NCBI RefSeq assembly: GCF_905171765.1
Contig: NC_053392.1
Location: forward strand, 447,978,837 to 448,042,836
Direction: 5' to 3'
Source of the DNA: Bufo bufo
Lineage: Eukaryota; Chordata; Amphibia; Anura; Bufonidae
Length of the DNA: 64,000 nucleotides
The notes beneath the pieces are model-generated. The model was not told the origin of the DNA. It saw only the letters and a program-made list of their open reading frames with translations, and searched no databases. A program made the translations under genes and the position numbers. Below, one piece after another: positions 22,733-33,069 of the stretch (positions within the stretch are counted from its first letter, which is position 1; each line of letters begins with the position of its first letter).

Positions 22733-23423
22733 TGTCACGGGGCGCCAAAGGCGCACTCGGTCTCCCGTCAGCCGCAGACCTGCTGCTTAGCTTCGGGAGC
22801 GAGGATATTTGTTTGGCCTCGTTCCCAGAGCGGCTTTGCTAGCTGGGAGGCTCCCTGCTCCTAGGTCTGCCTTGAGCCCCGAGCTGATCACTCGGTGCTC
22901 GACTTGTCTGCCTGTCGGTCATGTGACACTGGCCACGTCACATGACCCTCAGACCCCACTGTAAATACAGGCAGCCTGCTGGCCACAGGTTGCCTGTTAA
23001 TTCTAGGTTCCTGGCTATTTGTTGGACTACTGAATACTCACCTGATCCTGTTCCCTGACGATCCTTTGCCTGCTCCTCCTGTACTGCGCATCCCTCCTGG
23101 TATTGTGACCTCGGCTCCCACCTGACTACTCTTTGCGGACTCCTCTGGTACTTCTCTACTCTCCTGGTATTTGACCCCGGCTTCTCCTGACCATTCTTTG
23201 CTTAACCCTTTGTACTGCGTAGCTCTCTTGGTTCTGACACGGTCCGTTCACGTTCCGTATTTTGTCTTGTCTGTCTTCCCTGCACATATCCTAAGTAAGG
23301 GACTGTCGTCCAGTTGTCCCCTGTCATCAGGACTCGAGAGGCAAGTAGGCAGGGCCATGGGTGAGGGTGGAGCGCAGTGGTCACTATCCTTCCCCCTGTG
23401 TGTGTGTGGACGTAACCGTTACA
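22733..23423 (+). repeat. Gypsy2 full LTR (691 bp)
   Basis: It runs from tgtcacggggcgcc to ccgttaca. 'ccccactgtaaatacaggca' at about 22955 marks a likely TATA-type region, and 'ccacgtcacatgac' lies just upstream. The length matches exactly the solo LTR of the same family at 53965-54655. In the tandem it serves as 3' LTR of the first unit and 5' LTR of the second. Confidence 0.88.
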
Positions 23424-23451
23424 GATTAACAGGCCCAATAACCACTGTATC

Positions 23452-24343
23452 ATGAATCCTCTTGTGACCCTGACTGACCATGTCTCTAACCTGACACAGA
23501 TGGTGCAGGAGCTAGGAGAGAAACTCCGTTCTTTTGAGTTAGGGCAAGGTTCTTCCACTCCTCAGCCCCCCAGTCCACATTTTGAGCCTCAGATCAAGCT
23601 CCCAGAACCCTTTTCTGGAGACCGGAAGAGGTTTCTCTCCTTTAAGGAGAGTTGCAAACTCTACTTCCGTTTGCGTCCCGTGTCCTCCGGTCCCGAGAGC
23701 TAACGCGTGGGTATTATCATTTCTCTACTACAGGGTGATCCCCAGGACTGGGCATTCTCGTTACCTCCTGGGGTCAGTTGTCTAACTTCTGAGGAGGTTT
23801 TTTTTCAGGCCCTGCGTACCCTCTATGACAAACCAGACAGGGCCCTTATAGGCGAGACGGCTCTTAGGGCACTGGTTCAGGGCCATCTCCCTGCGGAGGA
23901 GTATTGCACCCAATTCTGACGGTGGTGTGTCCCCTCAGGATGGAATGAACCAGCCCTGAAGAGTCAGTTTAGGTCTGGTCTGTCTGATAATTTAAAAGAT
24001 CTATTAGTCAGTTATCAAATTCCAGAGACCTTAGAGGAGATGATGACCCTAGTTGTCCGACTTGACCGACGAGTTAGAGAGAGACGACAAGAACGACAGT
24101 TCTGTTCTCAGATGGTGGTCCAGCCAGAGGCCTTTTCCAGGGACAACACTGAGGTCTCCACGAGGAACCCATGCAGGTTGGCATGACCCGGGGTAATCTT
24201 TGTCGCAGACACGGAGAGTGCTTCTACTGTGGAGATCCTGGCCATTAGATCAACAAGTGTCCTAAGAGCGTCCTCTCTGACAAGTCTCCTAAGGCAAGAC
24301 AATCTAAAGACCAGGTACACCCTGATTTTTCTAAATGTAAGCT
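23452..24343 (+). pseudogene. Gypsy2 gag
   Basis: Gag starts at ATG 23452 (MNPLVTLTDHVSNL), 28 bp after the LTR. The capsid-like region has SGDRKRFLSFKESCKLYF and DPQDWAFSLPPG, then a nucleocapsid zinc knuckle (CFYCGDPGH...KCP, near 24218-24255) containing an internal stop. Stops at 23701-23703, near 23918 and near 24186 break the frame. In a working element Gag forms the particle that packages the RNA. Gag and Pol appear to have been one continuous frame, as in Gypsy3. Confidence 0.83.
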
Positions 24344-27300
24344 TTTGGTACCCATAACAATTTCTCTGGGGGTTAATAAGTGGCCGGGTAAGGCCTTTAT
24401 TGATTCCGGTTCAGCAGCCAGTTTTATTGACTTTGAATATGCTAGTAAATTGGGTATTCCAATGTTTGCTTTACCTACACCTACCCATGTCATAGCTATT
24501 GATACTACTCTCCTGATTCGTGGTACTGTGAGGTCATGTACCTCTGAAATTTCTCTAACCGTGGGTGTGTGCCACTCTGAGAGATGTTCTCTTTTAGTCC
24601 TGTAGAACCTACCAGTTGAGGTGGTACTAGGGTTGCCTTGGCTCCGTTTACATAACCCCACAATAGATTGGTCCAAAGGAGAGTTGGTGAAATGGGGACC
24701 TAAGTGTGACTCATGCTTGTCCGTGGTCCAGGCTGGGGTTTCAGTAAGGGAAAATACATTACCCTCAGTTATTAAGGAATATTCAGATGTATTCTCACCC
24801 CCTACTCCAGAGGTTCTACCCCCCCCCCCCATAGACCTTATGATTGCATCATAAAGCTAATAGAGGGTGCCAAATTTCCTAAAGGGCGAATTTATAATCT
24901 TTCTAAGCCCGAACGCAAGGCTATGGAAGATTATATTTAGGAGAGCCTTGCTAAAGGGCATATTAGACCTTCAGTCTCTCCTATGGGAGCAGGGTTTTTC
25001 TTTGTTAAGAAGAAGGATGGTGGTCTTAGGCTTTGTATTGATTATCGGAGATAAAATAAAATCACTGTCCAAAATAGATACTCTCCCCCATTGATTCTGG
25101 ATTTATTTAACCAGGTTCTGGGGGCAACCTGGTTTTCCAAGATTGACCTGAAAGGGGCATACAATCTAATCCGAATCAAGGAGGGAGACGAATGGAAGAC
25201 AGCGTTCAATACTCCAATAGGACACTTTGAATATCAGGTGATGCCTTTTGGACTCAGCAATGCCCCAGCTGTGTTCCAAAACTTAATGAACGATATTCTT
25301 AGGGAGTTGTTAGGTGAATTTATTATTGTCTATCTTGATGACATTTTGACATTCTCTCCTGATTTCGAATCTCATGTGTCTCATGTCAAACAAGTATTAG
25401 AGGTGTTGAGGGAGAACCAGCTATCCGCTAAGCAAGAGAAATGTGTCTTTGGTGTACAGGAGATACTGTTTCTAGGGCATGTTCTGACTCCTCATGCCTT
25501 TAAGATGGATCCTGGTAAGGTTTTGGCAATTAAGGAATGGGTAAGGCCTTCATCCTTAAAGGCCTTACAACGTTTTTTGGGTTTCGCTAATTACTATCGT
25601 AAATTTATCATGAATTTTTCTGTAATTGCTAAACCATTGACCGACCTTACTAAGAAAGAGGCGGATTTGGAGAATTGGTCTACCAAGGCCATTTCTTCAT
25701 TTGAAACATTAAAAAGGGCATTTAGTAGCGCTTCCATTCTGATCCAGCCTGATCAGGAGAGACCCTTTATTGTGGAGGAGGATGCGTCCGTGGACGGCGC
25801 AGGAGCAGTCCTTTCACAAGGTAATGCTAGCTTCACTAACCTGAGACTGTGTGCCTTCTTCTCCAGGAAATTCTCTCCCACGGAGAGAAACTATGACATA
25901 GGGAATAGGGAGCTGCTGGCTATTAAATGGGCATTTGAGGAGTGGAGGCATTTTTTGGAGGGGGCAAGGCATCGGGTAACTGTCACTGACCATAAAAACC
26001 TAATGTTTCTCGAGTCTGCTAAGAGGTGGAATCCCCGGCAAGCCCGATGGGCTCTGTTTTTTACCCGTTTTGATTTCTCCATTATGTTCAGGCCGGGAGG
26101 TAAAAATGTGAAGGCAGACGCATTATCTTGGAGCTTCCATGCTTTTCAACCCACTGAGGCACCGCCTGAATCCATCCTACCAGCAAACATCTTCTTAGCG
26201 GCACTAACCCAGGATATCTCGGCTCACATTAAGGCTGAACAACATTTGGCACCGGCATCCACCCCAACAGATAGGTTGTTTGTTCCCGTACAATTTCGTC
26301 TCTAGCTGTTGGGGAAGTGTCACGATTCTGCCTTTTGTGGACATCCGGGTTTTGAGGGCACTAAGGATCTGGTTTCTAGATCATATTGGTGGCCCACTCT
26401 GACCAGGGATGTCAAGTCCTACGTATCAGCCTGTGAGGTTTGTGCCAGGTCTAAGACACCTAGGACTCGCCCTGCTGGTAACCTACGACCCCTACCCATT
26501 CCCAGTAGACCCTGTTCCCATTTCTCGATGGACTTTATAACTGACCTACCACTGGTGGAGGGTAAGACTGTGGTTTGGGTAGTGGTCGATAGGTTTAGCA
26601 AGATGGTTCATTTCATTCCCCTGTCTAAACTTTCGAATGCAAAAACCCTGGCGTCTATTTGTGAGAGAGATTGTTCGTTTACATGGCATCCCGGAAAATA
26701 TTGTTTCTGACAGGGGTGTGCAGTTTGTGTCCAAATTCTGGAGGGCCGTCTGTCAAAGATGTAAAATTTAATTGTCGTTTTCTTCCGCCTACCATCCTGA
26801 GAGTAATGGGCAGACTGAACGTCTTAATCAGTCTGTGGAACAATTCTTGAGGTTGTATGTTGCTGATGACCAGCAATTGTGGGTCAAATTCCTTCCGTTG
26901 GCTAAATTTGCTTTGAATAACCGTGTCAATTCTTCTGCTGGGGTCTCCCCTTTCTTTTGTAACCATGGTTTTCATCCCCGTTTTCATTCTGGGTCATCCG
27001 TCTCCTCCTCTAACCCTGAAGCGGATAAACTCTCCTACGAACTGTGCACAGTTTGGGTCCGGGTTCAATCGAACCTAGAAAAGGCTCAAAGTTCTCAAAA
27101 ACTCAAGGCCGATAGGAGATGTTCAAGGGGGGTGAACTTTCATGTTGGGGATAAAGTATGGTTGTCCTCCAACAATCTATCTCTCAAGGTAGCTTCTAGA
27201 AAATTTGCTCCTCGTTTTATTGGACCGTATAAGATCACGGAGGTGATTAATCTGGTATCGTTTAAGGTGGAGCTGCCCGAGTCGTTCCACATTCATAATG

Positions 27301-27604
27301 TATTTCATAAATCTCTACTTAAAAAGTATTTTGAACCTGTTGTACCATTGTAAGCCTTGCTTCCGCCGATTCTTGTTAGTGATGCTGTCGAGTATGTGGT
27401 GTCTAAGATAGTGGATGTCAGGAGAGTGCGTAATTCCTTACAGTACCTGATTCACTAGAAGGGGTATGGACCCGAAGAAAGATCTTGGGTACCTGCCAGG
27501 GAGGTTCATGCTCCTAGACTTGTTCGAAAATTTCATTTAGAACACCCTGAAAGGCCATCGCCTGAAGTCTTAGGTCCGGTGGCCCCTCGTAAAAGGGGGG
27601 GTAC
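24344..27604 (+). pseudogene. Gypsy2 pol: protease, RT, RNase H, integrase, chromodomain
   Basis: Domains in order: aspartic protease with FIDSGSAASFID (24400); reverse transcriptase with the YLDDIL active site near 25331; RNase H with TDHKNLM-type motifs; integrase zinc finger (H-H...CEVCARS) and catalytic D (MDFITDLP), D (VSDRG) and E (ESNGQTERLN); then a chromodomain (27370-27600). Breaks include a stop before 24605, a frame loss at the C-run near 24825, stops in the RT N-terminus (24938, 25055) and frameshifts near 26306 and 26650. The central RT/RNase H block (25091-26305) is open for 404 codons. Confidence 0.88.
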
Positions 27605-27965
27605 TGTCACGGGGCGCCAAAGGTGCACTCGGTCTCCAATCAGCCGCAGACCTGCTGCTTAGCTTCGGGAGCGAGGATATGTGTTTGGCCTCGTTCCCAG
27701 GGCGGCTTTGCTAGCTGGGAGGCTCCCTGCTCCTAGGTCTGCCTTGAGCCCCGAGCTGATCACTCGGTGCTCGACTTGTCTGTCGGTCATGTGACGCTGG
27801 CCACGTCACATGACCCTCAGATCCCACTATAAATACAGGCAGCCTGCTGGCCACAGGTTGCCTGTTAATTCTAGGTTCCTGGCTATTTGTTGGACTACTG
27901 AATACTCACCTGATCCTGTTCCCTGACAATCCTTTGCCTGCTCCTCCAGTACTGCTCCTCCTGTA
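27605..27965 (+). repeat. Gypsy2 outer right LTR, truncated (361 bp)
   Basis: It starts tgtcacggggcgccaaagg and follows the full LTR until 'ctgctcctcctgta'. It then passes directly into the hAT2a tandem unit at 'caaattaatgaaa'. The last 330 bp of the LTR are absent. Confidence 0.87.
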
Positions 27966-28325
27966 CAAATTAATGAAATTTTTCTACCTGTCTACTAGGT
28001 ATAGCAGTTGTATATCACACCCAAAAATTGGTAAATTTCACTCGAATATGTAACAGACAAATTAATGAATTTATTTTACCTGTCTACTAGGTAGAGCAGG
28101 GGTATATCACACCCAAAAATTGGTGAATTTCACCAAAAAATGTAACAGACAAATTAGTTAAATGTTTTTACCTATCTACTCAGTAGAGCAGGGGTATATC
28201 ACACCCAGAAATTGGTGATTTTCACACGAATATTTAACAAATTAGTGATTTTTTTTTTTCCTGTCTACTAGTTAGAGCAGGGGTATATCACAGCCCAAAA
28301 TTTTATCTGTCTGTTATATTTTAGG
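27966..28325. repeat. About 95-110-bp tandem array in hAT2a, right half
   Basis: Three to four more units of the array described for 21300-21993 (acctgtctactaggtagagc; gtatatcacacccaaaaatt). The array fades at 'ttatctgtctgttatatttt' and meets the truncated retroviral LTR at 28326. Confidence 0.85.
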
Positions 28326-28447
28326 GCTGGCACATCTGCGCACATCGCCCTCTGAGGGGAACATTATGCACCGCTAATATATACATATATGCATGCCCCA
28401 GTAGGCATGCATATATATCTATGTATACCTGCCACCCTTCCTCAACA
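28326..28447 (-). repeat. Retroviral 3' LTR, first 122 bp only
   Basis: On the minus strand it begins TGTTGAGGAAGGGTGGCAGG at 28447. It matches 51044-51165 of the 5' LTR almost perfectly, the only change I saw being one missing G near 28330. Homology stops at 28326 and the hAT tandem array follows. About 1.7 kb of LTR is missing. Confidence 0.9.
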
Positions 28448-29295
28448 ATCCCCCTGTTGTCGGTAATACGACAATATCCTGGGGGGAAGGGTGAAGGCAT
28501 CTTTGCCCCCCCTCAACCCCATCCTCGGTGATGGTCCAGGAAAACCGGAGTGCACCCTGTCTCTTAGGTACCTAGACATCATCTAACCCAATGACTTCCT
28601 CCGACCTGCCCTTCACCGTAACCGACTCCTCCATCCACAGGATACACCGTCATCTTTGTTTCCCAGGAACTCTCTTCTGCCTTGATTGTTACGGTGTCAG
28701 CCCCTCCTACTGTCATTTCTTTCTGGACTTCCGGAGTGGCTTGACTCTCAGTCTTTGACTTGTCTTTCTCTCACTCTTCCAGTGTCGGTCACTCCTGATA
28801 AGTTTAGAATGACCACACCCTCGCTGTCTCTCGGCATTGCTGTCGATCTTCAGGTGTCGTCCACGCCCAAGAAATCTGGAGTGGGTCCACCCTTACAGTC
28901 TCAGTCTCTATTCTGCGCCAACTCTCCTTAAGCATGTCTTGTTCCATCTTGATCGAAGGATGGGTGCGGTTCTCCCATGGACAGCTGAATCGGTCTTTAC
29001 AAGGCAGGTCAGATATATATATTTTTTTCAATAGAGGTGATGTCACGGTACCTAAATTCTAACAACGGGAATACCTCCGTTACACTACACATCCAGGTTA
29101 TTCCCTTATGATCCTTACCGTTCAGGGGTCAAAGTGGCAAATGGCAACCATCGGGGGCCTATCCCTATCGTGCCCTAATCTTATCCCCATTCACACCACC
29201 TATTTACACAATAACCCCCAACCCCCCCTAAATCCAAGAGTTCAGTCCAATTGTCTTGTTCTTTGGGCGATTAGGCCTCAGGACTTTTTGTGACG
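28448..29295 (-). other. Retroviral env-to-LTR region with polypurine tract
   Basis: 850 bp lie between the env stop and the 3' LTR. Directly before the LTR the minus strand reads GACAACAGGGGGAT, a plausible polypurine tract for plus-strand priming. A second G-rich run (ccttccccccagg) lies about 35 bp further upstream. An 80-codon minus-strand frame (28804-29046) resembles nothing I know. There is no cyclin-like or other recognisable accessory gene. Confidence 0.6.
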
Positions 29296-32205
29296 TCAAG
29301 TCCTGAGCCTTCGGCGGTTGTTTTCGTGAAGTGCCGTCTGGTTCTGGTTTAGTTGGTCCGTTAGTCTCTTGACTCTCCGATACATCCACCATAGTCCAAG
29401 GTACATGAGTCCAACCAGAACCAGAAGCACTATCACCGGGTGAATCAATAAATTGAAAAATGACGTTGCCTTTGGACTGTATCCGAAAAGACTCTCCCAC
29501 CACGAAACCTTTGAGTCCTTGTCCAATGCGGTGGCAACCGCGATAATCTTTGTTCGGTCATGGGTGAGTTGAATGGTGGCTTGCTTTTCCGTCTCCCGAA
29601 GACGTTGTATGATCTCTTCCTCTTGGCCGAAATCCATCAGGAGATGTCTAAGTTCTTTGCCGAAGCCAAGAGGAATCTTCTGAAGTCTTACAGGAACATC
29701 GGGGCGGATGTCAAGTCTTTTCTCTGGGGTAATCGGGGTTCTTCCCTGCTGCTCTGCGACGTTCAAACCTAAAACGGGACTAAGGGTGCAGTACGCTCCG
29801 GGGCGGAGTGTTCCTCGTTCGGTACAGTTAAGCCCAAAAATTGCATACGATGGGTCACTCCCTTGGTACCAACACCAATACCCCTGCCCCAAATATTTCA
29901 AAGAGGATGAGGGCATTGGGTTGGCCTTCATCTCACAGGACCCCTCGGTGTTCCAACACTGGTGTCTGAGCATCCGCTCCCGACTACCCTGACAGAGGAT
30001 GACATTCTCCCTTATCCGACATCCCTCTGTATCAAACAAAGAGGGATGGCCCTCCTCATAGGTTAGAACGCCCGAGGGGAGCTGGGGATGAAGCACCGTC
30101 TGGTTGTTAATCATCGTTCCTAGATTGATGACACTGTATCCTTGTCTGATGCGACCGGATACAGGTGCCAGGGACGAAGCAGTGCAGGTTAAATTTTGAC
30201 ATCCATGCCACTGAACCACCCACCAGTTGGTGTGATTAATAGCAAAAGGAGAAATCAGTGGACTTATTCGCTGACGGAGGTTGAATGGGAAGTGGCCGTT
30301 GTGAAGTGCCGTGACAATATGTTTAAGGTTGTCCGAGAGTTCACTTTGGACCTGCGTACACGCCAGAGCAAGCTGAGCCCGATCCTGCTCCTCCAAAAGA
30401 CCCACAACTAACCTCCTTAACTTCTCACGTATAGCAGAAGATAGAGAGGTAGTGGCATCAATGTGCGAGTGTTGTAAACCCTCTAAGACATGGTCTACAT
30501 CAATCTGGGTCTTGAATCCTTCCCCGGCGTGTCGCACAACCTCCCCAAGCTTACTTCTCAAGACTTCCATGTCCATAGTGTTCAGGGCACCCACTCCCAA
30601 AGCACCTCCGCCAAGTCCCATAGCCACCAGGTCTCTCCTCCCCCTGTTCTTCCTGAGTCGAGAGTCATCTTTCCTGACCTCTTGACCCGCCTCTATCCAA
30701 CCTCTTACCATGTCAATTTGGTTCCTAACGAACTCCTCACACCTGTGATCCCAGTGATCAACTCGGAAGTCATCTACGGAAATTCTCCAGGTAAACAGGA
30801 TGAATTTTGCATCCGTGATGATCTTCCAGGGGGATGACAGTTGAGGAGCTACAGGGTCTGCCAATTGATGGATAGGGGTGGTGCAAGAGTCCGAATGTGG
30901 TCTTACTGGTTGGAGACCTTCTGTTTCGTAGGGGACCCTTACTATAGTAACACAGACCCGTCCCCGTCCTTTGAATGGATACCATTGATCATCTTCTCCA
31001 GCCTGTAACACTAGTTTCCCTACGGGTTTGGTTTGAGACAGATAGACCCATTGAGTAAAGGTCCAGCACCCTTCGTCGGCCTCCTCGCAAAAAGGCCACT
31101 TGAATGAACCATCTATATTGATGTCAAAGTTAATGTCCCTGCCCCTGGGGTCTGTCCAATCGGAAGGCACATACCTACCCCAGTATTCCTCAGTCATAGG
31201 GGTACCATCCATCCATACATCCACTGTAGGGGTGTCCACCCCATTGCACACTAAATCCCACCTCCAGGGATTCGTGTCCAACATCACCATCTGGGTATCC
31301 TGTTCCCAGTGGGCATAGGTGACGAAATAGTATCCTGTCACGTCAGGAACGCAGTTGTCTCTCATGATCGTGATCATGAAAGACCGTATGGATGGAGACC
31401 CCTCTAACTGCGCATACCTTGGGTCCTTGGCATCGGTCCGTACATTTAAAACTGTGGCTCGATACAAACCCTCCAGTTTTACCGGGCCACTCTGATCATT
31501 CCAAATAGCCTGATCAGAGTCACTGCAGTTTAACTTTAACATCATTATGCTGGTTCGCACGTAATCTGTGGATACATGACCCTGTACATAAGTGGATTCC
31601 CTGGTGATAATCATCTGGGAATCCCTCAACATACAATAAGCCTTTAGGGTGCCTTTTACCGGAATGGGCCTATCGAAATATGTCCTAACCCTCAACCCGT
31701 CTCTGCTATCCTTCCCTAGGAAGGTAGCTTTCAGGATATACCAACCGCTGTACTCTGCCCCAGTGACATCTTCAGGACTCAGCAAACCCTCCTTGGTACA
31801 CAACACTGTGGTAGTGTTGGCTCTCACTTGCTGGTAAGGGTGCAAGTGTGGATTCCTAGACACCCATTTTAAGGATTTGCTAGGTACAGGGTCCAAGTCC
31901 TGAAAATGCCTGTATTCCTTGAGACAGAGGGCGTGCAAGTCATGTTGTATGGCAGACACATTCTCCACCGGGGTATAATGCTGAATTACACCATTGGCAA
32001 AACCCTCTCTCTGGAAACCATACAGATACCATTGACCTGGTGTAAAGGTAACGTTCTTGTATGGTTCCAGGATTTTGCCATCCAAACATTCCACCATTAA
32101 AAGGCCGGGTCCATCAAGTGATATGCTGGCCATACCAATATTAGTCCCCAGGTCCTCCCCTGAAGAGGCTGAGCCCGCCATCAACATGCTTACCACTAGT
32201 GTCAC
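29296..32205 (-). CDS. env: Retroviral Env glycoprotein, uninterrupted frame
   Basis: The open frame is 969 codons; the first codon of the frame is GTG and the first ATG is at about codon 7, so the true start (normally on a spliced message) is not fixed. Features seen: several Asn-X-Ser/Thr sites and many cysteines in the surface part; a basic cleavage motif RKNRGRR at 30634; then a Gly/Ala-rich hydrophobic stretch (LVAMGLGGGALGVGALN) of the fusion-peptide kind. A long helical region follows. One hydrophobic anchor (residues about 922-942, HPVIVLLVLVGLMYLGLWW) precedes a basic tail of about 27 residues. Surface subunit is about 524 residues and transmembrane subunit about 445; the latter is unusually long for a gamma-type Env. 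Whether it is expressed or fusogenic is unknown. Confidence 0.88.
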   Translation of the reverse strand: MTLVVSMLMAGSASSGEDLGTNIGMASISLDGPGLLMVECLDGKILEPYKNVTFTPGQWYLYGFQREGFANGVIQHYTPVENVSAIQHDLHALCLKEYRHFQDLDPVPSKSLKWVSRNPHLHPYQQVRANTTTVLCTKEGLLSPEDVTGAEYSGWYILKATFLGKDSRDGLRVRTYFDRPIPVKGTLKAYCMLRDSQMIITRESTYVQGHVSTDYVRTSIMMLKLNCSDSDQAIWNDQSGPVKLEGLYRATVLNVRTDAKDPRYAQLEGSPSIRSFMITIMRDNCVPDVTGYYFVTYAHWEQDTQMVMLDTNPWRWDLVCNGVDTPTVDVWMDGTPMTEEYWGRYVPSDWTDPRGRDINFDINIDGSFKWPFCEEADEGCWTFTQWVYLSQTKPVGKLVLQAGEDDQWYPFKGRGRVCVTIVRVPYETEGLQPVRPHSDSCTTPIHQLADPVAPQLSSPWKIITDAKFILFTWRISVDDFRVDHWDHRCEEFVRNQIDMVRGWIEAGQEVRKDDSRLRKNRGRRDLVAMGLGGGALGVGALNTMDMEVLRSKLGEVVRHAGEGFKTQIDVDHVLEGLQHSHIDATTSLSSAIREKLRRLVVGLLEEQDRAQLALACTQVQSELSDNLKHIVTALHNGHFPFNLRQRISPLISPFAINHTNWWVVQWHGCQNLTCTASSLAPVSGRIRQGYSVINLGTMINNQTVLHPQLPSGVLTYEEGHPSLFDTEGCRIRENVILCQGSRERMLRHQCWNTEGSCEMKANPMPSSSLKYLGQGYWCWYQGSDPSYAIFGLNCTERGTLRPGAYCTLSPVLGLNVAEQQGRTPITPEKRLDIRPDVPVRLQKIPLGFGKELRHLLMDFGQEEEIIQRLRETEKQATIQLTHDRTKIIAVATALDKDSKVSWWESLFGYSPKATSFFNLLIHPVIVLLVLVGLMYLGLWWMYRRVKRLTDQLNQNQTALHENNRRRLRT

Positions 32206-32379
32206 AAGCTAGATACGTATCTCATTCAGAGGATACCTAGCTCTTCTCTGGCAGTGTGGTCCCATGGAGTGTCTCCCTCTTGTGTTCTGCAATGAGATGG
32301 AATGTGTTAAGTGGATTGGATTCACACTCGACCCACCAAGCCCTCCCCCCCCCCCTCACCCAACTCGGAACGGTATGCG

Positions 32380-32498
32380 TTATTGAGTTGGGGAGGCTCG
32401 GGTGTCTTTGGCCTGGTCGATGTGAATCCCAAAAACTTCCTGGCGTCTACGGGATTTCTTCTTGCTCGTGATAGGCCTTTGTACCTTCAGCATGGTGT
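32380..32498 (-). pseudogene. pol: Retroviral pol, last codons of integrase (beyond the Gypsy3 insertion)
   Basis: The integrase C-terminus at 42864 is cut by Gypsy3. After the 5-bp target duplicate, coding continues at 32498 leftwards with a basic stretch (KKKSRRR) and stops near 32380. From there to the env frame is about 175 bp, including a C-run (plus strand 32346-32356). It is a fragment separated from the rest of pol by 10.4 kb. Confidence 0.7.
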
Positions 32499-33042
32499 TG
32501 TCACAGCCAGACAGCTGAGAAGCGCTCACAGGAGCTTCTCAGATCCTCCTCCTTGAATTTCTTTGTTTTGGTTTAGTTTCTCATCTCGTTAGTCTATCTC
32601 AGCTGTCATGCAGTCAGACTGATCGCTACCCTTTAAGTTCCTCCCCATAATGCAGTAGTGTGCGGCTGATACAACTTCCTGGAGTGTGTGTGCATGCTGT
32701 TCCCAGTTCCCAGTCCCCAGTCCTCAGTCGTCAGTCGTCTGCAGATAAGTGCTGTTTATGTATTTATGTTTTTGTCTTTTCTGGATCCAGGTGACCCTGA
32801 CTCCCTCCGTGTCAGTGTAGGGAGCCGGTGGTCGTGTCCCTTCACTATTGTAGGGTCTTCAGGTAATAGATAGCCGAGGAACGTGGATATGCGGCCATCC
32901 ACCTTTGGGGTGTTCGCATAGGCTGAGCAGTGAGGGAGAGCGGCAGCTCTATTGCAGGGGTCTCCCTTTGTTCCTTAGTTGTGGATCCAGAGAGACATTG
33001 TTTATATGGTATTGTCTTGTTTCCTGTACACCATCCGTGACA
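32499..33042 (+). repeat. Gypsy3 5' LTR (544 bp)
   Basis: It runs from tgtcacagccagacag to accatccgtgaca. Gag begins 27 bp downstream. The start motif TGTCAC is shared with Gypsy1 and Gypsy2. A 'ccctttaag' box at about 32630 could be the promoter core. It ends CA, as expected. Confidence 0.93.
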
Positions 33043-33069
33043 TTATCAGCCGCCAAAACCGTCTCAAGC

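Larger units (their letters stand above)
21994..27965 (+). mobile_element. Chromodomain Gypsy retrotransposon in tandem form (Gypsy2)
   Basis: The order is partial LTR (21994-22200), pol 3' end (22215-22732), full LTR (22733-23423), gag-pol (23452-27600), partial LTR (27605-27965). This is LTR-body-LTR-body-LTR with most of the first body deleted and both outer LTRs truncated. It interrupts the hAT2a tandem array. There is no clean 5-bp target duplication because the right end is truncated. It is on the plus strand and inactive owing to many stops. Confidence 0.87.
20398..28325 (-). mobile_element. hAT element left portion (hAT2a), interrupted by Gypsy2
   Basis: It starts taaagttgagcggacacctg at 20398, followed by gttcgggttcg subterminal repeats like those of hAT1 (tagagttgagcgaacacctg). 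Next come a hATC-coding remnant (20860-21184) and a 100-bp tandem array. The array is cut at 21993 by Gypsy2 and resumes at 27966 to about 28310. The element stops at the truncated retroviral LTR at 28326. Whether the hAT sequence beyond the retrovirus (51166-55747) is the same copy is uncertain; see findings. Confidence 0.75.

Noticed and set aside
28448..29295. Epsilon-type accessory cyclin-like gene
   Set aside because: No frame long enough and no recognisable motif in the place where such genes occur.
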